A DNA stretch of 43,038 nt from Sphaeroforma arctica JP610 (taxonomy: Eukaryota; Opisthokonta; Ichthyosporea; Ichthyophonida): the NCBI RefSeq assembly GCF_001186125.1, contig NW_014040425.1, forward strand, positions 44,154-87,191. The letters are read 5' to 3'. A model generated the notes under the pieces. That model worked only from the letters and a program-made list of their open reading frames with translations. It was not told the origin of the DNA and searched no databases. Both the position numbers and the translations under genes were made by a program. How positions within the stretch are numbered: the stretch's first letter is position 1; the number at the start of each line of letters is the position of its first letter. Positions 1 through 12,700 of the stretch are shown here, piece after piece.

Positions 1-170
1 GTATGTATTTATGTATGTATGTATGTATGTATGTATGTATGTATGTACGTACGTAAGTATGTATGTATGTATGTATGTATGTATGTATGTATGTATGTAT
101 CTATATATATATATATGTATGTATGTAAGTATGTATGTGTGTGTATGTATGTATATATATATCTGAACTA
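1..170. repeat. (GTAT)n microsatellite at the window edge
   Basis: Nearly pure GTAT tetranucleotide repeat with a short TA run near 100-116. The open frames across it are repeat artefacts (MYVC repeats), not genes. Confidence 0.95.
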
Positions 171-244
171 TATGTATAATACTTGTATGTGCTTGTGTAT
201 GCATGTATGTATATTAATATTTAAATAGGTATGTATATACATAG

Positions 245-281
245 ACAATATGTATATATATATATATATATATTGTCTATG

Positions 282-320
<39 letters not shown>
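245..320. repeat. TA and GA dinucleotide microsatellites
   Basis: A TA run (about 251-273) inside a short inverted repeat (ATAGACAATATGTATA against TATTGTCTATGTATA, arms about 240-290), followed by a GA run (about 290-318). The stretch 320-530 shows no gene. Confidence 0.9.
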
Positions 321-321
<1 letters not shown>

Positions 322-537
322 AATTACATGTATGTAGAAATTAAATGTGTTTATATGAATATCTTTCTTATGCCCTATCCCCTTATCCGACACATAGTTA
401 ACGTAATCTACAGTTCATGTATCTGTTCGTATTCGTAATGCGATTGAAATATCTGTGAGCAGAAGTGAGAGTATATATATGGAATTATTCATACTATATA
501 TATCGTTGCCTTGATAAATAAAAGGATATGGGTCTAC

Positions 538-734
538 TCATATATGTTGATATGTGTATATAAGAGCTGTTCGTGTCTGTTTCTCAAAGATGAACTCGTG
601 TTCACCAATATCATCGCCCAGCTGAGCAACGACATATACATAATCCAAAAGATTTCACTCACCACAACATAACCGGCAGGAGGGTCCTCATCGCCGCAAA
701 CAAGTGCGATTTTATTTATGTATTTGTAACCCAT
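538..734 (-). CDS. possible short two-exon gene, function unknown
   Basis: Reading the minus strand, an ATG at 734 opens an exon (734-663, 24 codons, MGYKYINKIALVCGDEDPPA...) that stops exactly at a good donor, gtgagtg. An acceptor (gctcag) then opens a second exon at 621 in the right phase, reading LGDDIGEHEFIFEKQTRT and ending in a stop near 538, for about 50 residues in all. The intron would be 41 nt, very short for this window. The GDEDPPAGY stretch recalls the start of MABP-type domains, where a conserved PP/CP-G-Y follows a hydrophobic strand, but that is only a resemblance. It may be a complete tiny gene, the 5' part of a longer one, or chance. It is divergent from the giant gene that starts at 1513. 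Confidence 0.3.
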
Positions 735-1512
735 CGTACCGCAAATATAAGACGACGCGAATCGACGGCGGGGGCAGCTATGTTAAACACCAGCCATGCT
801 TTACCACCAAGCAGATGTAGTATCACTTTACAGCCAATACTGAACCATGTACACAATGTATATAAGAACTATAACGAGAAGGGGTAGTTACTACTACTAC
901 TATTTTAATATAAATACTTTCCCCATCACTGATCAAAGTCAGTCCACACGTAATGTCTAATTATCATCTTTTTTTTAATGACCCGTCAGATTTATTATTG
1001 GGCCTTCGTAATCGCAGCTAAAAAAGAAAAGTTGGAGTGAGAGTGGGAGATGGGAGAAAGGTCTGTGCCTCTCGCCCACTTCTCACTTGTTGACATCTGC
1101 TGTTGTATGTTCGATAAACAGTTCCGAAGCTACTACGAGGGTAGAGAGGTATCGACTAGCGGACATCTGCACCTGTTGCCAGATACAATACGAGTCGTCG
1201 TACAATCGAACAGATTATGACGTCTCTGCTTTTTCATGCGTGTCTCACTTTCGACCTCCACAATGCATGTATTAAGGGATAGGGGCACGACAGTCCAGAT
1301 TTTAATGGAAATACGACCCTGGAGATTATAGTATTATATTGTTGTTTACCTTCGCAAGTTCAATATCGAATGGTGGTACAAGACGCCTATTTATAGCACT
1401 CACATGTGTACAAGCATACTCCATGCGAGTAGACAAGCTCCGTCTACACTTATATTACGTCAGTGTGTAAACCTATAGCTCCCACGACACCCCACACCAC
1501 GAAACTACAACA
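735..1512. promoter_or_regulatory. upstream region of the giant ASH gene, possibly bidirectional
   Basis: About 780 nt without a supportable coding exon, lying between the divergent candidate at 734 and the start codon at 1513. It has a T-tract near 969, mixed composition and no clear TATA box that I can fix. An open frame at 1087-1275 has no recognisable content. Its promoter role is inferred from position only. Confidence 0.35.
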
Positions 1513-2182
1513 ATGAATGGGATTGGTACTTTAGGGACACCATCTGCAGTGTCTGCGAAGGGAAACTCGGAACGGAGTAAACTAGAAGACGCACCGGCAC
1601 AAACAATCAGTAGTCGTTCGAGGACTGACATACCAAGCACACATACAGAGCCACGCACACGCACAAGCTCAAGTAGGAATGCCTCTGCCCAGATGACAGC
1701 CAACACGCGTGTATTGTTTGGGTGTGATGTCGAGAACCTCCGGCTGACCCTGGACAATGTGGTGATCAACGACATGCGTGTGCTGCGACGTATGCACGTG
1801 GTCAGTCATAGCGACCAGCCGTTGCGTGTGCGACTGCGGTCCACTTTAGGCACACAGCTTAAGTTCCAGCTCAGCAACTTGAACTTGCCGGATGATCGGG
1901 ACTTGTCGCATGGCCCACATCTGAATAGTTTGTTCAATCTAGTAGGATGGGTGGATGAGCTCGTGCTTCCACCCAGGGCTACGCAACAGATAAGTACGTC
2001 TTCTAATTTGCGTTTGCTATATCATAGTTTATTTGATGTGCTGTGTGTTGTTAGAACTTACGGGACGACAACTTTTTGAATCTGGGATTGTAGCGACACG
2101 GAAAAATGTATCTTAGTAGAGTGGGTACATCTGGGCATACATGTTGACCCTGTGCGTTGATTCATATATATATATATGTATG

Positions 2183-2226
<44 letters not shown>

Positions 2227-5200
2227 GTATTCAAGAGCGTATACGTGAAGTTCCGTGTACTTCTCTCGGTGTGTTGATGGGGATTTCTATTAGGAAGAGA
2301 CACACGACATAAGTTGCACAACCGAAAATAGCCTAAAAATTAAGATGGATCCTTCGAGTTACTCAACTACATACGCTAGTGATACCCTGGTCCAACCTTG
2401 AGAATAATGAAGTTGGACGTTAGTTTATGTTTTTGTCTGTAGAAGTTTCGCATTGCTCCGGTATGGTCTCCACTTGCACTGTGTGTTTGTTCTCTGGCAT
2501 TTGTCGCTGGTATTTAAATGGATGCTTGTACTTGTACTTCACGGGCGCCCGGAAGTGGAGACCTGAAGTACCGGAGAGTGTGCTTTCACGCCGGTGTGTA
2601 CTAAATCCAGATCACGCGAACACCGAACATCTCATGATAAATACATATACTTGCGCTGCAATTTGGGTTCAAGACGAGTACTTTATCAATAGGTGATAGT
2701 ATTTCTGCCGCGTGTTCGCCATACGTTCTGCTATGCGTTAGCCAATCCGCGAGCTTCTTTCCCAAGGCCGAGTGAGAATGTTTTTGCAGTCACTCAGAGT
2801 GCCCCTCTTGCTCCTTGGTTATTAATTAATTCCAATTACTTGTTTTTTATGCAGAATAGTACTCTTCAGGCACAACGTTTCACATTCAACACCCAGAGGC
2901 GTATGTACAAATCAATTCAGTCATATAGATGGTGCAATTGACCGAAATAAGATTGTCTTCAAATAATCTAGCCCACTACGAAACGTTCTGATGCTCCTCG
3001 GTGACTTTCGGATAGTTGCATTAAATTTCGATCTCATACATATACACACCTGCTCTCTCCATGCGCTTCGCTTGTTACAGTTTTGGTCTTCTTGGCGGAA
3101 GCTCATTCATCATCAGAAGATGGTCCGCTCGCGTCCTACAAGGCGTCGGAGATCAATGGGTCCATCGTGCTGACGGGGAGGGTAATAAAAGGTGAATATG
3201 GCGACGATGGATTTCGCACTCTAATTCTATCTCGAATTCAGTATTTAGAAAGTGTGTGGGGTGGTTCTGAGATGCTTGTTTGGTTGACAACCCGAAGTTG
3301 TGTGGAATAGCGAAGGCGGCACAGTGCATTGTCAGCGGCTCCATTATTTGTGTGCTGAGTACTCAGGCAATTAGCGACACAACCACAAGTCTTTCCACAC
3401 ACGCAGATTGTCTCCACGGTTTGCCTTTTTATGAACCCCGGTAACACATCATTTGCATCAGATATTGTGATATACCACCTATATCACCGGTTGTAAGAAC
3501 ACCTTTTGGGTGATTGGTCACAGTACTTGTTGCACTATTTGTAGCATCGATTGCAGGGTGTCTTTTCCCGTGTAACACTCCGTGCCGCCCCGTTGTTTAC
3601 ATTATCTACGGCACAAGTACGTACATCGCCTGCTGGTGCAGTGTAGTGATTGTCATATCGACGCTCGCACTCGTGACATTTTCCACACTCAATCTTACCC
3701 CTTGTATGTCAGATTGCCTTATAGATGCGACTGAGTGCAACCACAGCTCAACCGAGGCATCGGAACAGAACAGCGGCACCACTACACCGTCTGCTGAGGC
3801 TCAGTTGGATCCACAAAAATCCTTAGGAACACGCTTTAGTGCACTGCTGACCCAGTCTCTGTCTATCAGGTATGTTTGTTGCGCGCCTCGCGTTGATGAC
3901 CGTTGGACTGTCCAGGTATCGGCTTGTGGTGTGCGGATCTTGTAGCACCGTGGTTGCGACCTGGTCCAGACGACAGTCTTGATGTCCATGCGTTCATGAA
4001 CTCGTCAAAGACAGTGCTTGTGTATTCTCAACTAACACAGCATCCACTATACACGCATATGGCCAGGTTCAAAGCACTGGTATGCCAGTCAATACTACGA
4101 GTAGACCAGGCAGAGCGAGAGATGGACTTGGACGACTGTGTGACCAACCAGACGTACGTACGCGATTTCACTGTGTGGAACTGCTCAGAGTTTCCGCTAT
4201 CATTTGTCCTGGCAACCGACAGCACGGACGGCCAGGTTTGTTGCGTTGAGATCGGAAATTATATTTGAAGCTTTTAGCGGGAGTGGCGTTTCAAAATTGA
4301 ACTAGTTCTGAATGTGCGTTCTGTTAAGACGTGTACTTGCGTGGTTGATACGATGCGCGCCACGTCATATGTGATGTCGCGTTGTACCTTGTGTTCCACG
4401 GCCTCAAGCGTGAGGAGGTATGTGGAAGTATTTTGTTCATCACTAAAACGACTTGAGGCATTGCAAGCACTGTTCTGGTAAAAACTAAGTTACGATGTTT
4501 TGCCATCTTGTGTCACGGTGTGAAGTCCGTGTTCCTATTCTCTAGTCGAAATATTCACACATGCACCCTCGCTTCATGCCAAAAAATGTGTGCACAAGGG
4601 CCGTTACTACACACTCAGCTATTTTTTTTGTTTTGATAACACAAACGTATGAAATCTCGTACAGGGTGATTTGTGTGAGTTCTCTGAACTGGAAACAGGA
4701 TACCCCATCAATCCCAAGAGAGAGATCAACGTGGCATCCGGGTTCTCGCAGTGCCGCATTCGCTTGTCGTACTCGCCTACCACAGTGGGCGAATTCAAAA
4801 TGGTACTCCAGCTGGAGAATCTGCGCAACCTGTCGAATGTCGAGCGCATCACTGTGCATGCGTCGGTGACGGCAGAACAGCGTAGTCAGGCTCTCTGGGT
4901 ATGTCGTCGTGTATCCTCCAACGTGCGTGTTTCTCATGTGGTGTGTGTAGTTGGGTACATGTATTGTCCTTCGTATAGGTGGAATGTGCACATGCTATGG
5001 AAGTACAAGGGTACACAGGTAGTGCATCAGCACCAGCGTAGTATTTTTCGCCAGCTTACTTACATCCGGATTTTCTAATGGTCGTGGCAAAGATAAGCAC
5101 AGGAACCTACCAAAACATACTTCCGGCTTTCAAGCCACACGCAAGGCGACACTGGGAACATTTGTGATGCGTTATTAAAATATTTATACAACTCTCAACT

Positions 5201-6755
5201 GAATGACATTAAGAATGCCGTAATTTTAATTTTTAAGAAGTATCTATAATTGTGAGCCTGTTCGCCTTTTAGCCTGCTCAAGTGCATGTTATGCGACTCA
5301 ACAGGTCAGTGGTGGCGGGCGCATAGACTTCGGCGACGTCTACGCTCACCGTTCGGCCGAGTGGACCATTATACTGCGCAACGAGACTGTGGAACCCATT
5401 GATGTCTTCGCGATTCCTACCGACGGCACTAGTGACGATGGAGTACCCCCAGAGATTACCTTCCACCATCCATCTGGTGAGATTGGGTCGTTCTTTTCTG
5501 TCGTTGATTTGCACGCTACTGCTCCCGTTGTCCTAGACATCTTATTGTTTCAAATGAGCCCGCGAAGCATTGCAAGTTCTATCCCCAGCATAATTTGACC
5601 ATCGTATTCATGCCCATCATGCAGTGCCAGAGACAGAGGAAGATTACGATTCTCCGAACGATTCAGATCGACCACACACTCCCGCGAGACGGGGCGCGAA
5701 CCCGGAGAAGCACGTAAACAACATGGGTGGTATCAAGGGTGATAGCACCGAGAGTCTCAAGGAGTTCAATCGCTCGCAGCCCCGGGCTCATTCACGCACA
5801 CACACGCCGCTGATGCAACGGAAGGATGCTCGCGATGGCCCAGGGTATGTCTGTTGTGGGATCTTGCCGTGCACCATATGTTAGATAATTGAGATCAGGC
5901 GGCGTTGGATCAGCCTTGTTCTCTCTTTCTGGAAGCTGTTGGCTCTTATTTTGTTCTCTGCTTGTAATTTTTATATGCACGTGCGAGGCTGGACTGTTCT
6001 GTCTGAATTTTGACGAAGTATCTAAGGAAACCGGTGCACTGCATCCGCACTCTCTGCCCTGGCACAACGATGCCGAACACTCAATAGCCCGGTGCGGGCG
6101 CATACAGAAGCACGGGAACGTACGGGCCAAACTGTCACACACACACGAACCCCACGCGCAACATCGAAATATAGTGCATGATAAGATCTGCAGCAACTGA
6201 TAGCTTGCGATGTACATTTCTTCGTACCCCGTAGTGGAGCTCTGATTGGGTCTAATCGACGTGGCCGTGACCATCACGGCGTGATGATTGTGGATTCGGA
6301 AGACGACGACCGCCGAAAGGAGAAGCCGCGACGAGAAAGTACCAGTCAATCCAGCGAGCAGTTCAGTTTGCTACCAAACCGTGAGCAGGTGAGTAAGTTG
6401 CTGGATCTACTCCAAAGTATCTGCTGTATGCCTATATATCACCAATGGGCAGAGGTATATCCCAGGCTCATAACAGAATCTTGGCGTTGGCTTCGGACGG
6501 CAACATCTTACCTTTGCTGCATTCACCCTGTATACCTGTATAACTCTATGGCATGCTTGTGCTGTTTTCAGGTTATAAACCTTGCTGTATATATCACACG
6601 TCGCTGCCTTGCAGATGGTTGTGGTCAGATACCGTCCTATCGAACTCGGTGACGGCAGCGATATCAGCAGCGCAGACGTGGAATCTACAGGAGGTATTTC
6701 CTCTGTTACAAACCAGCCACAGCAGAAGACACAAAATATGCACCAACAAAACCAG
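1513..6755 (+). CDS. giant ASH gene, exons 1-10 (residues about 1-680)
   Basis: Exons: 1513-1993, 2790-2900, 3081-3191, 3713-3869, 3977-4235, 4665-4898, 5305-5476, 5625-5844, 6235-6388, 6615-6755. After an 80-residue polar leader the first beta module begins around TRVLFGCDVENLRLTLDN. Exons 3 (INGSIVLTGRVIK), 5 (VRDFTVWNCSEFPLSFVL), 6 (RIRLSYSPTTVGEFKMVLQL) and 7 (RIDFGDVYAHRSAEWTI) carry clear ASH strands. Exons 8-9 are a charged linker (DSEDDDRRKEKPRRES, residues about 595-615). Exon 10 returns to a strand (MVVVRYRPIEL) followed by Gln-rich sequence. The exon 2 start is uncertain: 2790 keeps phase; 2855 and 2876 are other acceptors. Exon 4 could also start at 3557, giving a longer Cys-rich insert that looks intronic. 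Introns over 300 nt (1994-2789, 3192-3712, 4236-4664, 4899-5304, 5845-6234) show no other gene. Confidence 0.7.
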
Positions 6756-9700
6756 GTATGAATGTGTTCACTTTGGTCGGGAGGATACCAGCATCGAGTT
6801 CAAAACGCATTCATGAAAATTCGTCCGTCCTATGGTCCTTGTGAAGACCGCTGCGAGTGATAGAAACGTATCAAAACAGCCCAGGCTAAAAATCTGTTGA
6901 TTTCGATAGTATGTGTCCTGCTCACCGCTTTCGTATACTCCTCGCCCCTTTCATATTCTAGCTTTTTCCTCTACTTCTTTGACTAATCCCGAAACCTTCT
7001 GCAACCCCCACAGCAAGCCAAACAATTGTATCAATTGCAGACCCGCAACTATCGGTTGCGCATCAAATGTTGCGACGCGGCGGGGGCTGAGATACAGTGG
7101 CGAGTGATCCACGCAACAGCGCGTGTGTGCTTGTCCAAAGTGATGCTCTCTATGGACGAGCTCAACTTTGGAGATCTGATCATCGGGAAGCACTACAGTA
7201 AAACCATCAGCCTGAGGAATCTCTCGGCGCTGCCTGCAAGCATTGATGTGCGCTATCAGTCGAAGATAATACGACTAGTCGAGCTACACGATGACCAGGT
7301 AGGAGTTTGAGCGGGAATGAAAGCATCACTTTCTGTAGTTGTACCTGGAATATGGCCTTTGATTATCAAACGTACAATATTTGGTCCGCGTACGATTTCA
7401 TTGGTTTTCATGCCCGACATCAGCTAGTTGTACTTCCAAGCGGTTTTTTTTTGTGTTACTAATCGGTGGACTGCCGCTATATTCCTACTACTGGCCGAAT
7501 TGGCTGCATGACTACATGTTCAGTGTCTGGGTGTCGCTGCACACTATCACATCCACTATTCTCCCCCTGTGTGTTGTAGTTCCAGCGCCGTTTTTGGGGT
7601 AGGACAAATTATCACAATGCAGTACGGGTGGCGCCAGTATTCAATCCCGTTGTATTCGCTTGTCACTCTAATCAGGATGACTACGAGGACACAACCGATG
7701 CGCCACCGCCGAGTGGCGGCATTGCCAGCAGAGAACCGCCCCATTCCTTCGAGGGTGTCACATCGATCTTTGCTAGTGGCAGTGGGAGAGGGGCTTCGCA
7801 GATCATGTCCATTACGATACCCCCCCTGCAGCAGATCAACATCCGCGTGGATGTACGGGCCAGAAAAGTCAATCCTGAATATGTGAAACATATTCACTTT
7901 AGCAACACCAACAACGACGAAGATAGGTGAGGGCAGCCCGTGTGCTAACTTCTTGTTGTGTTTTTTTCTCGTATTATGTGTTCTGCTTCAGTGAGTCGCT
8001 ACAATTATGCCAGAACTGTCGGTGTGGTCGGGCAGTCGAACTCATTGGCCCGCAACAAACTTGGACATGTGTTGAGTCATGCATTCAGTTTTATAGTAGC
8101 ACTGCTGAAAGGGCAAGGCTTACATTTCATTCAAAGCGTGTAATCATTTTGGATACGCAATTCCATTCAGCAGTCGCAGTATGTTACTTACACTATATTC
8201 CACTCGGGAAAACGTATCTATTCTTTTACCTTATAACAGTCATACCCTGATTGTGCGCGCGAATAATATCGACCAGCATGGAGACTCGTTCCACTCGGTG
8301 ATCTACCGCGTCACTACAGGCAGCCCGCTGGGCGACATCAACTTCGCCACCATGGTTAACAACAACGCCAGCCTGCGCACATTCAAGATCAAGAGCTTGC
8401 ACAGCGAACAATTGCACTTGGACCTATTCACCACACGCCCTTCCCAGATCAAACTGTACACTCCTAAACTTCCGGGGGCGTTTAAGGAAGGGAGTGGCGT
8501 ATCGTCCGGAGACGTGATGGGTATTGATGACGGGATGCGGGAGGGAACAGAGAACAGACCGTCGACCAATACTCAGGAGCGGCTATTGCGACGCAAAGAA
8601 AAGTTGTTGGAGTCAATGGAAACCGATACCTGGGTGGACGACGCGCATCATCGCGACAGCACACGGCCCAAAGCTTACTCAGTGTCGAAGGCTGAGGGTC
8701 GCTCTGGTATGTATGAGTTGCGCCACGGAGAACCCACAAAGATTTAGAAAGCAACAATTGGTGCATTCATGTGGTACTGGCTGTGGTACTGGCTGTGGTT
8801 GATACCTAAGGATGTCTTGTCCAGACTGTCATCTGCTCTGAATCCAGACCGGTCCTCTTGAATGACTTTCACTGAACACAGACACCATATACATTTGCTT
8901 GGGGAATATCAACTCTAAAAATGTTTGTTTACAAATTCTTTCCCAATTTTCCACTTCAGTTGACTTCGAATATCTCGATCTCGCAAGGAAGGCTGAACCG
9001 AAATCACCTGGCACTATTGCACTACAACGGATACAGACTGATCTCGACGCACTGGGTCGAACACATCCCAGCCCAAGCATCCGTATGTTTCCCATATTCG
9101 TTCGTGATTCGTATGATACCCCTGGTGATTGGACCCCGCGATCAAATTATTTATATATATAAATTATATAATATACATATATATATATATATATTAATGC
9201 ATATTAATATATATATTGATATATATTAATATATACATATATATATAAATATATATATGTGTGTGTGTGTGCGTGTGTGTGCGTGTGTGTATGTATGTAT
9301 ATGTATGTATATTTATACATCTATATATATATATAAATATATGTATATATCTATATAATATGTATATATATATTTATGTATAGTATATATATATTATATG
9401 CATATGTGTATATATATATGTATATATATATATTTAAAGTTTATGTGTGTTTGTGTGTACCCTGTGGTGTGCTTTTCATTTATCAACAGCGTGTTCGACT
9501 AAATTTTCAAGCATGGTTACCTTATCTAGGCGGCGATATGACACGGTCTCCTACTCAGTCTCCCGGCCCACCGTCGCAGCTGACCAAGCAAAGATACTAC
9601 TCAACGTCGCCTAGCAGTCCTCGCAGTTCTGTACAATCCAGTAGAGGTTTGAGCATGGGGTTACGCAACAGCGGCACTCGTGATAACAAATCGCATCCAC

Positions 9701-12700
9701 GCGGTGATTCGGAGAGGGGGAGTGGGCGTAGCTTGAGTCGTAATAGAGGAATCTCTTCAGGCCGGAACAGCCCATCTCCTTCACGACTCGATGCCTACGA
9801 CAACGGGGCGTATGACGAGGCCCGAAACTCAGCGGGTACGGGTAAGAGTACTTGGACCGGGGGCAGTGGTGGCAGCGGGCAACCACACCAGAAGGGTAAA
9901 GGCAACGCACTTGACACACACAAGAAAGGTCACATGTACGCTCCGGGGCTGTCGCGGGGGTCGACTGGGATGCACCTGGCTATGCCAACTACTGACAGTA
10001 AGGCGGGCTCGGACACATCGCATGGGATTGCCAGTGATGGCGAGGGCGAGGAGGAGGGTGCGTGGCAGCTGACACGCATTGTGCAGTCATTTACGGAGGA
10101 ACAGTTCCTGCCGTCTCACTCTTTGTCGCCCAAGGACGAGATAGACTTTATCCAACACGTACAGCGCAGACGGTAAGCATGTTGCTCCTGCAAGAGAGTT
10201 TCGACCGTCTCATGACCAAATTAACCGTAACTTGTATTTTGATCTTCCACGGTGCTTCTTTCTGCGCTCAATTTTTCTCCCTTCTCGTTTGGTGTACTAC
10301 TTGGGGATTGAGAGGTATCGTCAGATAATAACTTCCGCTTTTATCCGCTTCTTTTCCCGTTTAAATCCAGTTGGGAACTACAAAGGGCCATACTCGATGG
10401 CCGGCTTGCTGAAATATCCATGGTTACACTCGAGCAAAACGAGGAAATCACTGTATACGTGGTATACATCCCGTCCCTACACGGTAGCAGTTCGAACCCT
10501 TCCAGCAGGAAGCTGCGAAAGATCGAGGAGAAGCTACTGATCAGACCCATGTATTGGAATCCAGGGCTGAACCAATTTAGTGTGCTTGAACCACGCGACG
10601 AAGACACGAGTGTGGACGGGATTGGCACAGATCCAATCGCGTTGGGGCCTCCAATTGCGGGATCTGTGAAGGCAGGTAGACTCTCTGTGAGCATCGCAGT
10701 CAGACAACTCCGCCTGCTGGGCAAAGCGTGCACAAGCGCAGTGTCAGTGGGTCAGAAGTACATCAATTTCGGCCATCTCACGCTGAAAGACCACGTGGCG
10801 CAGGTGAAAACACTGGTGATCAACAACAACACGGAGTTGCCCATGCTGTATAAGGTCGTAAAATCCGGATCTATTGCATCAGGAGATCTACAGATCCGCG
10901 AAGGCCGGGCGGGTGTCGTGAAACCATTCGACAAGCGGTATGTTATCGTTTTGGGTGGTTTAGGTTGGATGGTACTGAGTCGGCCGGTTTGTATGAGGTT
11001 AGGTTAAAACTGTTGATGATGGTTAGGGTTACTGCTGGAAACAACAGTTCTGAAGGTATTGGTGTATATCTGGACTATCATGAGCCTGGTCTTCATTTGG
11101 GTCAGCGTATGTGGGGTTGAGGTTTGTTGGCGGAGTCTGGGTTAGGTTAGGCAGATCCTAGGGATCAAGCTCGATAGGACCATTTCATCCCAGGATCATA
11201 ACGACAAGAGGGTGGTGATTAGATATTGTCTCGGTTCGTGGATACGCTGGGTTCGAGTTGGATTGGATGTGAATGATTTGGGACTAGACATTTTAGGCAG
11301 TTTCGGCTTTTCTTATTTGTTTTTGGTTGTGGTTGTTAATTGTGCCCGAAGTGTGTTATTACAAAGGAACGCCCAATTCATGCCACTCACACAACCACAA
11401 TTGCCTACCTCCGCAGGGGCGTGAATTTTATGTTCAAGCCTACGTTTGCCGGAGTTTTTAAGGAAACGCTCAAGATCGTCAACGTCCTTGACGAGACCAG
11501 TCAAGAAGAAGTAACCGTAAAGGCATTAGTCAAGTCCCCAAAGGCCTTTATGATCAAGAGTCTATTTGTAGATTTCGGTTGTTTGGTCATTGGACAACGG
11601 TCGAAGGCTGCGTCTGTTGTGGTGACTAATAACACCGCAAATTCACGCCAGTATGTGATCCGACTTGACCGTGGGATGTGCACTGCAATTGCCGTACAAC
11701 TCGACTTCGAGTTTGAGGAGGCGAATGCCGAGGATGAGGGCCTAATTTCGCAGCAGGACTTGGAGAAAATTGAGGTATGCTTTGTTTTGTAGGGCTCGAG
11801 GGTTGTGCCGCGTTCAACGGTACTGGAAGGATGCTAGGAAAAGGCATCTCAACTATTTCAATTTGAACGACTCCTATATTGCGAACTCTGAATACTCACT
11901 TATAGATAGAACGGACAAATAGAGCACTTAACTTGTTTATGCTTCTTTGGTCTGTATTTTCATACTTCTGTAAAGAGGTGGTGAGCACGAATCAACTTTG
12001 AATTTCGATTTCGGAACTACGCGTGATGTCTTCTTATTTCGATGTCGTCAAATCACCGCTGTGCAACATAACTGAAAACAGGGTCTAGAACAAAAACTGA
12101 AGATTGCTATACGCAAGGAACAACACGACAAGAAAAAGGAAATCGAAGGCAAGCTGAAGAAGCTTAAGGCGCCTACGAAAGGTGCCAAAGGGAAGAAGCT
12201 TAAGAAAAAATCGCTTGTGCTGTCAGCAACGGCCGGGGTCACACCCCTGACTACACCGGCTAGCACACCCGCACGTGATATCACCCCGCCGATCTCCACT
12301 ACTGTATCGCGTAGCGCGAGTGTTAAAGAGTCCGATCTGCTGCATGCTGTAGACGGAACGACGATGTCTAGCCAGGTAGAAGGGGGCACAGGTGTGGGGA
12401 AATCTGGAGATACAGGATTCGGAGAGGTCGGGAGGGTAGCGGACCTCGGTGACCATACACGGTCTGGTCAGAGTGAGAGTGTGCTTCTGGCGCCCCGTGC
12501 TACCACCCCACCCAGTGTAGCTGAATCAACCGGCGGAATTGGAGCAGGGTCAAGTGACAGGGACAAAGAACGAACCACCACCAATGGATTCCGGCTGTTG
12601 GATGATTGTACCGGGGTTGTGGTGACAATCGATGCTATGTCAGCTCGTGGAGTGACCGTCTTTGTCACGGCTCGAGCCTTACGCAGTACAGACTACACCA

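Noticed and set aside
19-438. Two open frames of MYVC and IYIY repeats
   Set aside because: They are translations of GTAT, TA and GA microsatellites.
2427-2696. 89-residue plus-strand open frame in intron 1
   Set aside because: Cys/Trp-rich and without ASH pattern; no pair of splice sites that keeps phase with exons 1 and 2.
4542-4991. 149-residue minus-strand open frame
   Set aside because: Shadow of exon 6, whose plus-strand reading has clear ASH strands and good splice sites.
5792-6349. 185-residue open frame on the minus strand
   Set aside because: It overlaps exons 8 and 9 and their intron on the plus strand, which have phase-matched splice sites; no recognisable domain.
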